Shown: positions 43,689-54,687 of the stretch, piece after piece | How positions within the stretch are numbered: the stretch's first letter is position 1 | Layout of the letters: each line of letters starts with the position of its first letter | NCBI GenBank assembly: GCA_037176845.1 | Contig: JAYKXP010000016.1 | Coordinates: 496,001 to 560,000, forward strand | Reading direction: 5' to 3' | Origin: Paramarasmius palmivorus | Taxonomy: Eukaryota > Basidiomycota > Agaricomycetes > Agaricales > Marasmiaceae | Length of the DNA: 64,000 nucleotides | Notes under the pieces: model-generated | Databases searched by the model: none | The model's input: the letters and a program-made list of their open reading frames with translations, nothing else | Told to the model about the DNA's origin: nothing | Made by a program: the position numbers and the translations under genes

Positions 43689-45167
43689 ATGGCCGCTGGC
43701 AAACTCTTAAATCTCATTGCTTTGGCTACATTGGCCATTCTTGCCACTTCCTTCGCTCCCGAGCCAGCCAATGCTCTCTCTAACCATGGTGGTATGGTCC
43801 AACGTGATCTCCACCGTGGACACGATGCGCTAGCCAAGAGGAAACGCAGCAACAACCTCACCAGGCGCTGCAAGAACCGCCCGGACAGCTCTGGCCCAGT
43901 TAGCTCTGCTGTTAGCGTTGCTCCCTCCAGTTCCGTCTCCATTCCTATCTCCCTCCCTACTCAAGGATCAGGGGACAACAACGGCAACAGCGGAGGTGAT
44001 AACAGCAACAACAACGGTGGCGACAACGGCTCCAACAACAACTCCAACACCGGCAGCGACAACAACTCTAATAACGGCGGCAACAACTCCAACAGCGGAT
44101 CTGACAACAGCAACAGCAACAATGGAGGAAACTCTACGCCCCCTACTTCGGGTAACAATTCTGGTAACGGCAACACTGGCTCTGGTAAGGTGTGCCTTGC
44201 TTGGCCCAACGGTGAAGACCCTGCGCTCGCCAAGTTTGGTACGAACAACGGTGGAATGTACGTGTTTTGTACTTGCTATCGCTTGTGCTTCACTAACACA
44301 TCTACAGTCTCTACACCTGGAGTCCTTATCTCCCCACCGACCTTCATGGCTTCCACGGTGTTCCCATGTTGTGGGGCCCCAACCAGGTTGACGATTTCAC
44401 CAGACTGGTGAAGCCCGGATATTCTAACTGGGTTCTTGGTATGAACGAGTAAGTCGCTTAATTTTTTCACCACAAGACCCATGTGTTCAACTTTGTTCTA
44501 GGCCCGACCAAGCCGGCCAATCCAACATGTCTCCTCAAGACGCAGCCGCGCTCTGGCAACAGCATATCCAACCTCTCGCTACGCAAGGTTACAAACTCGT
44601 CTCACCTGCCTGCACATCCGACCCCAGAAGCAAACAGTGGATGAAGGGTGAGTAACCTTTTCTACTGGTGTTCACCTTCCTAATCACATTGGGACTATCT
44701 CAGACTTCTTCGCCGCCTGCAGTGGCTGTACCTTTGATGCTGTCGCTGTCCACTACTACGACACTTCGGCTGACGGATTAATCGCCTATCTCAAGGACTT
44801 CCATGACACGTTCCAAAAGCCAATATGGTTAACCGAATTCGCTTGCCAGGTGCGTTCGTAATGTTCGCTATATCGGATATATCAAACTAATCCCATCTAG
44901 AACTTCAACGGAGGTGCTCAATGCTCTTACGATGAGATTCAGCAATTCATGAGCAAGGCTGTCAACTTCATGGAAAGCACTGACTGGGTTCAGCAATACT
45001 GCTGGTTCGGTAAGCATCACTAGTGATCTTTATAACTTTCGGAACCAGTCTAACGTTATATACTAGGTGCCATGCACGACATGCAGAATGTCAACTACCT
45101 CAACCAGCTCATGGGCAGCGATGGTGGCCCTACTAGCCTTGGCTGGCAATACCTTTCTGCTCACTAA
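43689..45167 (+). CDS. Secreted GH128 endo-beta-1,3-glucanase with Asn-rich linker
   Basis: About 400 residues. A signal peptide (MAAGKLLNLIALATLAILAT, likely cut after ANA) is followed by a pro-like basic region with a dibasic LAKRKR site. Next is a linker of about 75 residues made almost only of Asn, Gly, Ser and Asp. The GH128 catalytic domain begins KVCLAWPNGEDPALAKFG. Active-site motifs are WVLGMNEPDQAGQ (proposed acid/base Glu) and KPIWLTEFACQ (nucleophile Glu), with DAVAVHYYDTSADGLIAYL and QQYCWFGAMHD between and after. It ends LGWQYLSAH. The founding GH128 enzyme is GLU1 of Lentinula edodes, linked to cell-wall autolysis. Five short introns. A role in beta-glucan remodelling is inferred from family. 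Confidence 0.9.
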
Positions 45168-45963
45168 AGCAGACGGACTTGATCTGATACCCTACCCCAC
45201 CATTCTCGGTGTAATGCAGTCATTTTATCACCTGGTCCTGTTGTGCGGGACATTTTCACGTATACTCAGTTGGGCTGGTCATTTCAACGTTTTCTAGATA
45301 ATGGTAATTATCTTTTGTAGGTGCTGTGCATTTGTTTCTCTGGTTGATGAGCTACGTTATTGTTCTGTCTTGCTACCATGTCGGATTTAGAACGTGTTTA
45401 TTTCTGCGTATCGAGCTTAGCTGTTGCGATGTGGATCATTTCGTGACGGATCGCATTTCTTTTTGAGCAAAAAGTGTTGTCATGATATTTGTGGCGTGGT
45501 GGTTCCTGAACATTGACTCTGAGCACTGCTTGAACGTCGAAGAGATGATGTATTCAAGTCTTGGACGGTCGTTCGATTGCAAGCACGGATTTTGAGCGGG
45601 CCGGGGAGTTGTTATCATTGCAAGAACAAAGCAAGGAATCCTATTGGTACTGTACACATGTTTTTCAATAGCGCAAGCTTCAAGGACATCCAAAGGACAT
45701 CGGCTGGAACAATCCACAACGAATAGGACCTATGTGGGGCCACTGATAGATTGACCTCGGCTTGAATTCAAAAAACGATTCAATTCGCTCCCATCTCCTC
45801 GGGAAGAGAAAGAGTCAAGTCATTATCAATGTGGACATGGAGACGATATGTACGGCATTGGCGGAATACCGCCTTTGAGCAACCTCGGACTGGCGGAAGG
45901 TATAGAAATGATGTGCTCGACTTTGAGGAATCAGAATTCAGACTCTTCCCACAACGTGCCCCA
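45168..45963. other. Spacer between GH128 and AhpD-like genes
   Basis: About 800 bp of 3' UTR and promoter. The frame of the AhpD-like gene is open upstream to 45829, so a longer N-terminus cannot be ruled out. Nothing else is seen. Confidence 0.45.
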
Positions 45964-47328
45964 ATGGTCAAACATCTTCCTCCAGCGATTAAACAGCTTC
46001 TCACCCTCCGCAACCCCCATCCCCTTCCAAGCCCACCGCTTCCCCATCTTCATCGGGTTCTCACCAAGACCTTCTTGGATGCAAGGAGCAAAAAGGCAGA
46101 AACCGGATGGCTCGTGTTGACGGCAAGTCCGGAGCTCATTCTCAGTCGATCATTTGCACTGATATCCCAAGCAGGCTTGTACCTTATTGACTGCTAATCG
46201 CCCGCCTTGCTTTGGAGAATTATACCGATTCGTGACACGTTCTGATGTTGGGGACACCAACTCGTCCCGTCGAACGCTGGCAGAATCCGTGAACAGGGCT
46301 GCTATTATGAGAGAATCAGCTCTGAAGAGCACGATCTTTGTGGGTGTTCCTCGGGTGCGTTCTTTTTCATTAGGTCTGTTTCGTTCCCGAAACCCCTTAT
46401 CGGATGTATACAGGTCATTCTATCCCTCGCAGCATTGAATGAGGCTCTTGATGAAGACGTAAAGTCGGCGCTCAGAAAGCATTCCAAGAGGTACGACCTC
46501 CACTTTCAATCACCTGGCCATGTATTATTCCGATTACTCACTATTTTCGTGCATCAATCTCGGTTTATCTCCCTTCCCGTGGTCGTGGAACGAAATTAAA
46601 TCTTATATCTCCTCACGGCCACTGGGAAAAATGGTGTCATTTGGTCGATTCCACCTGCCAGGAATGCTACTCCCGAGAACATCGAATCAACCATCTCCCG
46701 GGGTCGCGCGCTGTGGGACTCAATTTACGCACCTCATGCTGATAAACTCCACGACAAACTTGGCTCTTATCATCCAGATTTCATCTGTGAGTTCCGTGCT
46801 TTCTAGACACATCTTCAGCCTCTACGACATTCGGGGATACCATCCTCTGACCAAGGTCGTACCATATGCCTCCTTGCTACTACTGGATCTGCAAAGGTCG
46901 CTTTCGATTATCTGATTTGAGCGTGTCGAAAACTTGTTTTCCTTTTTACCTCCTCGAGATTCATTTCGGCTAATACACATCATGCCTATCTCATCACAGC
47001 TTTCATTATCCAGAGTTATGGCGCAGTTCTTTCGCCACTGCCTGGAACCGTAAAGTCTTTCACCGAAGCCAGCTCAGTGGATGATCCGGATCAAGGAAAC
47101 CTTAGCAGAGCACTCGGATCGGTAGTCGGTGTTGCCTGTTTACGTGCGGAAGAACGTGTTGTTCCTCAGCTTACCAGCCACGTCTTTGGTCTCTTGAAAG
47201 CACGCTACGTGGAGAACCAGGGTGCAGAAGACGCGTGGCTGTCAAGCGATGAGGGAGCGGAGTGGGTCCTGAGGACAGTAGACGAAGTTCTCGATGGCGT
47301 CAAGATGGATGTTCAGGCCAAACTATGA
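45964..47328 (+). CDS. AhpD-like (carboxymuconolactone decarboxylase fold) protein
   Basis: An all-helical protein of roughly 270-300 residues, start MVKHLPPAIKQLL tentative. Recognisable blocks are VLTKTFLDARSKKAETGWLV, then ACTLLTANRPPCFGELYRFV, RRTLAESVNRAAIMRESALK, VILSLAALNEALDEDVKSAL, ENIESTISRGRALWDSIYAP, HDKLGSYHPDFI, FIIQSYGAVLSPLPG and VVGVACLRAEERVVPQLTSH. These match fungal proteins annotated as AhpD-like. No CxxC redox pair is visible in the exons I could place, so peroxidase activity is doubtful. The first intron reads best as GC-AG (46123-46174). Splicing between about 46789 and 47001 is unresolved and may be one long intron or two with a small exon. Confidence 0.7.
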
Positions 47329-47723
47329 AAAACGAGGTAAGGTCTTGTGACATAGTTGACCCTGCGATTGTACCTTTCTCTCCGGAGCAAGTTCTTGGAC
47401 GTACCGTAGCTCTGCGTGGATGCGTGTATCACTGTATGGTTTAATTTCCCTCTAATGAGATTAAATCTCTTATGAAAGGCCGGTGATGATTACAGTAGTC
47501 TCCACGGGGCGATAAAAACTCGTGTCGTTAAATTAATTAAATCTCCTCTAAACAGATTTGCGGTCGACTTCCTCACTTATCGATGAACGACATCATAGGA
47601 CAAATATCAAAAATTAATGTTGAGTAGGTGTGATTTTAACTCGATGTTGTACATGATGGTGGTATACAAGACAAGGCCAAAATATTACAGTAAGTTACTA
47701 GATTAGTCGTTGGAATCCAGAGC
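47329..47723. other. Convergent spacer
   Basis: 395 bp between the AhpD-like gene and the second DUF6593 gene. It is AT-rich around 47455-47560, with GAGATTAAATCTC and TTAATTAATTAA-like runs. No gene is visible. Confidence 0.5.
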
Positions 47724-48545
47724 TCATAAGTTGAACATCTGGCAAAACCGGTAGAGCATCGCAGTTACCGTTACGATGTCCATAATCGGGGGATGCATCT
47801 AATCACGCAATGAGGAAAGTGGATCTTGGGTTCAAAAAAGAGGGTAGCTTACCACTGTTCCTGCACCGGCGGAACGTATGAAGTGAAGTTCACCAAAAAC
47901 ATCTCCTATTTGATACCGAGTTTGTCGCGTTGGCCGATAAAACGCGAGGACATTGTTGTTCTGGTCAACGAGCTACGACGAAGATCAGAGCTATACCGAT
48001 AGCATTGGGAAAAGGCTCACAGATATATCACCGTTGGTTGCGGGTCGCCATCGATATTGTAGACCATCCGGACCATTAAATATGCGGCTTCCCTGGATGA
48101 TGTTTCAGTTAACACGAGGCGCGTCAAAATTTCATAAACACACGTAGGTGCGAGGGTCAGGTCGAACGAGGTCAGCCATTGGAAGTGTGCTCTAGAATCC
48201 GACACCGCGTTTGAGTAAACAGAACGTGGGCAAGAGATAATCTTGAACCGAACCTTTCCCATTACACACCGTCCCAAGCTGCCGTTGGACGCCCACTCGA
48301 GCTTAGCCACTCGATCTTCCTTGTTCGAACGTATGGCGCGCCATAGTGTGGTGACGCTGGTGCCATTGGCACTCACGGTTGTCTAAATAACGAGAGTGTG
48401 AGCCTTTTAGTGACAGGCACAGGGCAGATATAAAGCACGGACTGACCTGAAAACGGTAAAGAACACCCCAAGAATTGAAAAGTTGACTTTCTCGCGGGTC
48501 CTGGTTGGTCCAAGACAAGATATCATCGGGAGCTGCAGCGGCCAT
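47724..48545 (-). CDS. DUF6593-like family protein (copy 2)
   Basis: Six exons code for about 170 residues. The chain reads MAAAAPDDILSWTNQDPRES, SWGVLYRFQTTVSANGTSVT, TLWRAIRSNKEDRVAKLEWA, STLPMADLVRPDPRTYGSRI, FNGPDGLQYRWRPATNGDIS, LVDQNNNVLAFYRPTRQTRY, ELHFIRSAGAGTVMHPPIMD and IVTVTAMLYRFCQMFNL. The pattern (AKLEW, then R-x-F-x-G-P-D-G-x-x-Y-x-W, then a hydrophobic C-terminal helix) matches DUF6593-type mushroom proteins. All introns were set by frame and motif. The final exon starts ATGCATCC near 47784. Function is unknown. It is only distantly similar to copy 1 and not a recent duplicate. Confidence 0.75.
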
Positions 48546-49617
48546 TCTTGAGAAGAAGAGAAGAACTGGAGAAGAGTTCGATGATCCAACCACCGGTCAC
48601 CCTCTGGGTTTTATATGCGGAAGCCTTAGTCAAATTGGCAAAAAAGTTCTTGTTTTCACCTGATAGGACCAGGAGGATGATCGAAACGTGGACCTGCGCG
48701 ACATGATAAAGACGCGCGACATCCTCAACGTGTTTTAGAAGAAGTCGATTCACGTTGGACCCCTGGTCATTGGAGCACGTCCCCGAATAGTTCTCCAATT
48801 CGAGGGTCAATCCGATTGACACGAGTTAGCATACTATTAAGCGCTGACATTCGATTGAACACATACGAATAAATCCGTCGGAATGACCCGAGGGGGTAGC
48901 GTTTCGCAAGAAAGCATCGAACCCATGTCATCGTATGCCTTGGTGAGAAGTAAATCCGCATTATGCCATACTCGAATTCTCGGAAAACAAGAACTCCCTC
49001 AACGCGCTGATGGCTTTTTCAACACGGGGTGTCCCACATTTGGTAACTTGGGAACATGATAATGGCTCGTATACCGAAGAGGACTTCGAGGCGTGCATAC
49101 CATTACCGGGGTTTAGGACACGATGCCTGCAACATGTCGGCTCTACTGAATGCGATGAAAAGATGAAGATAGGGACAGATCTACCGGCCGATCTCCAAGA
49201 AAAATGCAATATCTATAGATTGGACGCGGACCAACAGGGCGAAAGAGAGATTTTTATTGACACTAAAAAGGCAACACGGGCATTAGCCATTGGATACAGC
49301 GGGCAGACGCCATGAAAGAAGTAAAAAGGGATCCATGCAGTGGCGACGGAACCTTCAGCAGTGGATGGTCAACCAAAGTTTAATGTTTATCCATGAACTT
49401 AGACATTACTTCCGCTTCTGGTAATAGGCCGTTGTATACATCATGATTGGCACGTAAAAGAGCTGGTATGCGGGTCGGAAATGAGCGGGAGACCTTGCAA
49501 AACGAGTTTCTAGTTCCTCTTAATCCTGATTCGAATGATCAGATGACTCTCTATGGACAGCTTCAGAATGAGCAAAAAGGAAAGCAAGACTGTCGACATA
49601 CGTCGGGTGTGGTGCTG
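48546..49617. other. 1.07-kb spacer between the second DUF6593 gene and uL11m
   Basis: It holds the promoter of the DUF6593 gene and the 3' side of uL11m. One plus-strand frame (49010-49315) is listed separately as a weak candidate. No repeat or RNA was found. Confidence 0.45.
49010..49315 (+). CDS. Possible orphan protein
   Basis: An ATG-started frame of 101 codons: MAFSTRGVPHLVTWEHDNGS, YTEEDFEACIPLPGFRTRCL, then KMKIGTDLPADLQEKCNIYR and ERE/IFIDTKKATRALAIGY, ending SGQTP. The composition is protein-like (balanced acids, bases and aromatics, four Cys), but I recognise no family and see no promoter cue. It may be a fragment, an orphan gene or chance. Confidence 0.3.
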   Translation: MAFSTRGVPHLVTWEHDNGSYTEEDFEACIPLPGFRTRCLQHVGSTECDEKMKIGTDLPADLQEKCNIYRLDADQQGEREIFIDTKKATRALAIGYSGQTP

Positions 49618-50110
49618 TTAAGGTACTACTTGAATTCCCAATGATCGCGCGCTTCCAACAACCATCCGGGCGATGTTTTCGAGTGAGAGATGGCTCATGT
49701 GCTCATCCTTTGCCTTGATCTTCGCAATTTCGTATACATGTTTGAGGCTAATTGTCCCAACTATGTCATGGCCTGGTCGACCAGTACCTTTCTCGATACC
49801 GGCAGCTTTTTTGAGGAAGTATGTCGTCGGGGGAGTTTTAGTGACGAATGAAAAGGTCCGGTCCGGTCGAACTGTGATAAGTGTCGGTGTGGGTACTCCA
49901 GGTTCAATGTTTGCTGTTCTAGCATTGAACTCCTTGCAGAAATCCATGGATTTGACACCACGAGCACCAAGTGCTGGACCGACAGGCGGTGTGGGTGCTG
50001 CTTTACCAGCCGCGATCAAGATTCTCTAGAATTGAGCAACGTTTGGTACATGAGACGCGGCGCACTGAATGAACACTCACCACGACCTGGTTCTTTACTA
50101 CTTTTGACAT
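49618..50110 (-). CDS. MRPL19: Mitochondrial large ribosomal subunit protein uL11m
   Basis: A two-exon gene of about 145 codons. Exon 1 codes for [10 protein letters not shown]. After an intron of about 55 bp the protein continues [40 protein letters not shown], the [20 protein letters not shown] strand, [16 protein letters not shown], and ends with [21 protein letters not shown] sequence ([18 protein letters not shown]). The glycine/proline-rich loop [14 protein letters not shown] and the PPxxxLLKKAAG motif are diagnostic of bacterial-type L11. It diverges from the secreted aminopeptidase gene, with 143 bp between starts. Confidence 0.93.
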
Positions 50111-50253
50111 CTTCCGCTTCGGAGCTGAGAGAGTGAGGCAAGGAGCGGAACGGGAGCAGAACGCCAGCAAACCCTTTTTCGGCACAAACTACAATGTAGC
50201 ACGTGCACCTATCATACTGCACGCGCGTCCGAGTTCCCCCTCTCTCAGTAACC

Positions 50254-52401
50254 ATGAAGTTCCTTCTTTCCTTGCTCCCTCTTCTCAGCCTAGTCAAAGC
50301 CTCAACAGTGGACTATGGGTCACAGGAGCCATTGAACACTGCAGGCTATGATGGCTTCAACCTGGACTTAAATGAACAGCGCCTCATTCAGCTCGAAGAT
50401 GCGGAGCCTATGTGGGTAACTGAGCAGGACAAGGTGCGTTGACTACTCAGACACGGCAGCTTCTATTTGACAAATACCATAATAGATAAATCTCAAGGCT
50501 AATGGTGTCAAGTTCTTCGACGTGTGGGTTGGCACGAGAGCTTCAAAAGACAACTATATATCTGAGTTCCCACTTTCAGTACTGACAACCAGGACCTCGG
50601 CCTCAATGCCTACTCACGTCTTCGAAATGGGCTCAAACGTATGCATCATTTGCTCGGCCGTCTGGTACTCGCTGAAGCCTCGAATTCTAGCCACTTACCC
50701 TTCGCCGAACGCCACGGAGAAGGTCAAGCCAATACTGAAGACGTTGTCTACCCAAGGCCCCCGGGAAAACTTGGAGAAGTTTACAAGTTTCCGTACTAGA
50801 TGTATGTATTCACTTTCCGAGTGTCATGCTTCTCTCAACTTTGTCTGCAGACTACAGAAGTGATGTAAGTGCTTCGCACCCACAGCGTCATTATCTCTCA
50901 TTGTTTCTCCAAACTAGACGGGAAGAGAAAGTCAGAAATGGCTTTTATCCAAGATTCAAGAGGTAGGATTCACTTGGACTTTTTTCCAGAACATGGCTGA
51001 ACAATGCCTAGATAACTGCGCAATACGCGTCTGATTCACTTAAGGATCACATTGTATTCAATGAATTTATTCATTCTTGGGGGCAGAACAGCATTGTAGG
51101 CTTTAGATGATGTATGTGATGTGACCGAATATTCACAGATATTTTGTTACAGATCGTTAGAATTCCTGGATCCGTCAAGGAGGATGAAGTCGTGGTTATC
51201 TCTGCCCACCAGGACAGGTGTGTAGCTTTGACTGCCTTTAGTGCCACCATTACTTACAAATTGTCATTCAGCACAAATATGTGGCCTTTCTTGCCCGCGC
51301 CCGGTAATGTTCTCTCCTCCCTGCATACCATGACCTCTGTTCATTCTTTGTAGGTGCCGATGGTGAGACTTTAAACTTATCCCAATGACTCTATCCTTCG
51401 CTTATCTTGATGAATCTACAGATGACGGCTCAGGAAGCGTGACAATTTTGGAGTCCTACCGTGGCTTGATTGCTGCCGACTTCCATCCAGAAAGGACTGT
51501 GGAATTCCATTGGTACTCCGCAGAGGTATGCATTTTGAAATTCAACAAAAAAAATTCCTCGGCATATTAACAACCTGACCTTTTTTTACTCAGGAGGGAG
51601 GCCTTCTTGGGTCCCAGGCTGTCGCGGCAGATTACGCATCCCGGTCTGTGAATGTCGTTGCAATGAGTCAGGTAAGTGTTTGTACCCATCCATTGAGGTA
51701 ACATTACTTAAAAGAACGCACAGTTTGATATGACTGCTTGGGTCAAAGTGGGTAACTTTGAAAACACGCCTCGCCGACGCTCATTATTCGCTACCAGAGA
51801 GGAACCAGGGAAGAAGTCGGCATCATCACGGACTACACCGATGAGGGGTGAGCCATTATTCTATATTGAAGAACGCGAAATTAATGTTCGTTTAGCTTGA
51901 CCGAATTCAACAAGAAGCTTGTGGAGCTCTACCTCGATATTCCTTACGTGGAGGTTTGTAGAGACATGTTGCTGCCCCCTGGACTGTGCTGATACTATCA
52001 ACTTCACAGACTGAATGCGGTTATGCATGCAGTGATCAGTAAGGAAACATTTTTGACTATGAAAGACCTCATGTTGATGATCAACAGCGCCTCGTGGAGG
52101 AAGGCTGGCTACCCCAGTGTTTTCACGATCGGTAAGTCAGGTTTCACGGTCCGCTTTCCAGAGTCGATGTGACTACTGATTTTTTTACCGGCACACAGAG
52201 AGTTCCTTCCAGAACTCCAACAAGTTTATTCACTCCACAAACGAGTATGCTGAACTTCTTACCACTCGACGCTGACGTGGCTGACACTGATATTCTAGTC
52301 GCATCGATATCTCAGATGAATTCAGCTTTTCACACATGCTCGAGTTCTCCAAGTTGGCAGTCGGGTTTGCTGTCGAGCTTGGTGGTTGGACCGAGAATTG
52401 A
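50254..52401 (+). CDS. Secreted M28 zinc aminopeptidase (leucine aminopeptidase-like)
   Basis: About 390 residues after splicing more than ten short introns. The signal peptide is [17 protein letters not shown] propeptide-like N-terminus with [20 protein letters not shown] follows. Metal-binding motifs of the M28 family are all present: [10 protein letters not shown] (His-x-Asp), [16 protein letters not shown] (bridging Asp), [16 protein letters not shown] (Glu-Glu), SQFDMTAWV (Asp), and [20 protein letters not shown] (last His). The C-terminus [20 protein letters not shown] ends GGWTEN. The family cleaves N-terminal hydrophobic residues; here it would be extracellular or vacuolar. The order of ligands and the spacing are normal. 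Confidence 0.9.
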
Positions 52402-52497
52402 ATTACACTGGATCCTTCGCTCCCATCTACATGATATACACGGACATTGATTATGTGGTCTAAGATACGCTAGAATGAAGCTATTTATACCCTGCCT

Positions 52498-54687
52498 CTA
52501 GACGATGTTGAGGTTTGTGTCAAGGAACGTTATCGTATCGTCCCCTGCAGCTACAATTCTTCCTTCCGCAAGAAATGCGGTGTGAAAGCCGTTGACACTG
52601 GTCTTCTTTTTGACGACGGGTGCCTGCATTGTCCTTGTCAAAGCAGAAAGCGGAGAGACTAGTCAAAGTGCCCACCTTTGGATTGCGGAAGTCCCAAAGA
52701 CAGATAACCCGATCGGGATACCCACGAACGAAATAGGAATAGGAGATGCTACCCCGGTAGTATCTACTCAACTTTTGTGAAGAGCGATACCCCAAGGCGC
52801 AGTCAGGCTCGCGATCATATCCTTGGTTCTTCCGAGTGTCGAACAACAATGCTTGTTGATCAAGATTGTCCACCTGGGGGTCATATTGACTAGGTAAATG
52901 AAGGTATCAGGCAAAAAAGGTCGGTCTCACCTCGAGGACAGAAATGCTGTTCGCATGCGGATGTTCATGCACATGCCAGATCGTATTCGATAGTTTGTAT
53001 CGCTCCCCATTCTTGGTTATATGCATTACGTCCAAAAGCTCGAGCGTCTTTCCTTGGCTAACCAAAAGTTTTTCACCGCGACACGCTAGTGCAGAAGGGG
53101 CAGCGTTGACACTGGTGATCTTCTCGCTCTTCGAATGGTTAGCATCCAACGACCAAAGTTGGACTGTCCTGTCGAATCCGCCACTAACAAACTGATTGAG
53201 TGACATGGCTGCTAGGCAACTAACCGCTCTGCGTGAACGGTTGAAGGTATGTTTGAGCTGGCCATTCACGTCATGCGGCTGAGCACCCAAGTCAATGCGC
53301 GCAGGTTTCTGGTCGGGAGCCAGCTGCACTAGGCTGACCTGATATGGGCCTTTGTCAAACCCAAGCACTACGGTGTCATTCAGCATGATAGCTGCCTCCA
53401 GATGCAGGTTCTGGTCTAGTACGAGCGCTGGCATCGAAAGGGAAGAGATTCGGAGTCTATAGAGCTTAAATCAGTCCTATGCAAAATAGTGAAGTAGATC
53501 TATACGAACCGACGCTCTATGTCGAAAAACTGTATGTCAGCTCGCATTGACACCGTGACCATCGGCAACCCCACGGTTGCCGGGATAAGAACACGTCTAG
53601 CTCCTCCAAAAGGCACCTTGGGAAGTCGGACAGAACTCCCGGGCTTTGACAAGTCCTGTGTTCCGGAAGATACTCGAGCCCTTTTGGGTTCTGAGTTCGA
53701 GTAATGTGGCCGCGATATCGGTTTTCGTGCGGATGGAATGTTTCTGTCACCTTCAGAGTCTTCTTCCGGAGAATATGAATCGTCTGAAAATTCGGAATCG
53801 GATATGACCCGCTTTCCTTTGGTCTGATCAACTTGAGTGCCATGATTTGAACGTATGGAATTTGGCTGAGCAGCAGTATCCACGGCGGGCTGAAGCCAAG
53901 GTTGACGGTCCTCTTCATCAGATGATGCAAGGGCATCTTCCATTTCAACATAAATCTGGCCAACGCGGCCATAGGATGCATCCTCGAGGTCAGTGGTTGG
54001 CGCTGAATCGAAAACCTTAGCTGTGCCTGAAATGGGCTGAGAGCGGGAAGGCGAAGAAGGTGTATGGAATGATAGTGTGGGTGTTAATGGCTCTATCACG
54101 AGCTTACAATGCTTCCTCCGATGGGGAAAGGGATCGTGCATATCTTCGAGCCTTCGTGCTGCGCCCGACGCAGAGGACACGGAGGGGAACTCAACCAAGG
54201 CAACATGGTCTTGTTGGAACAAGGTGAGTTTAACTAATCTTCACGTCTAGTTAAGATAAGAATGAGCTATGTTGAAGTTGGGGACGCACACTTTAAGCAA
54301 ATCGCATTGCTTCAATACATTTGCCAATTCTTTTAGTTGTACCCGTTCCGGTAATTCCCTCAAAACTAATGTGCCCTCGGAACAATTATGCATGTCTTCT
54401 GACTTAATATGACGGTGTAACAGCGTAAGTGATAAGTCCTGGGCATTAGGAGGCGATAATATTGGATGAGAGGAAGGTGAAGCCGGTGAAGGGTCTTCAT
54501 CGATGATAATTGGGTCATGCATCGAAGACCCCACGTTTCTTGCATGCGATAGACCTGGTATATGCTCCGTAAATGGCGAGTTGGAGGTATGTCTTTGTAT
54601 GCATGTCTGGAGAGCCATATATGAGTTTCTTCGACTGTCGTATTCTCTACACGCATTTGGCATATTAGTTTGGTCAATGCTTATCAT
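52498..54687 (-). CDS. RRM-like plus WD40-type beta-propeller protein, unknown
   Basis: About 650 residues. The N-terminus (MPNACREYDSRR or a little upstream) is disordered, then a degenerate RRM: EGTLVLRELPERVQLKELAN, VLKQCDLLKVLVKLTLFQQD, HVALVEFPSVSSASGAARRL, HCKLVIEPLTPTLS. A long acidic/Ser linker follows (DSEFSDDSYSPEEDSEGDRN) with a basic KPISRPHYSNSEPKRARV patch. The C-terminal half is a WD40-like propeller: RRAVSCLAAMSLNQFVSGGF, DRTVQLWSLDANHSKSEKIT, SVLEVDNLDQQALLFDTRKN, VRGYPDRVICLWDFRNPK, AEGRIVAAGDDTITFLDT. The intron inside the RRM (GTGCGT donor, acceptor before ATTAGTT) is needed to keep frame. It converges on the M28 gene with 96 bp between stops. Nuclear RNA- or chromatin-linked role is inference. 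Confidence 0.75.

Noticed and set aside
54235..54290. A non-canonical intron (GT-TA or TG-AG) in the RRM of the RRM/WD40 gene
   Set aside because: A canonical GTGCGT donor two bases further with the acceptor before ATTAGTT gives an in-frame join, so no exotic splice site is needed.
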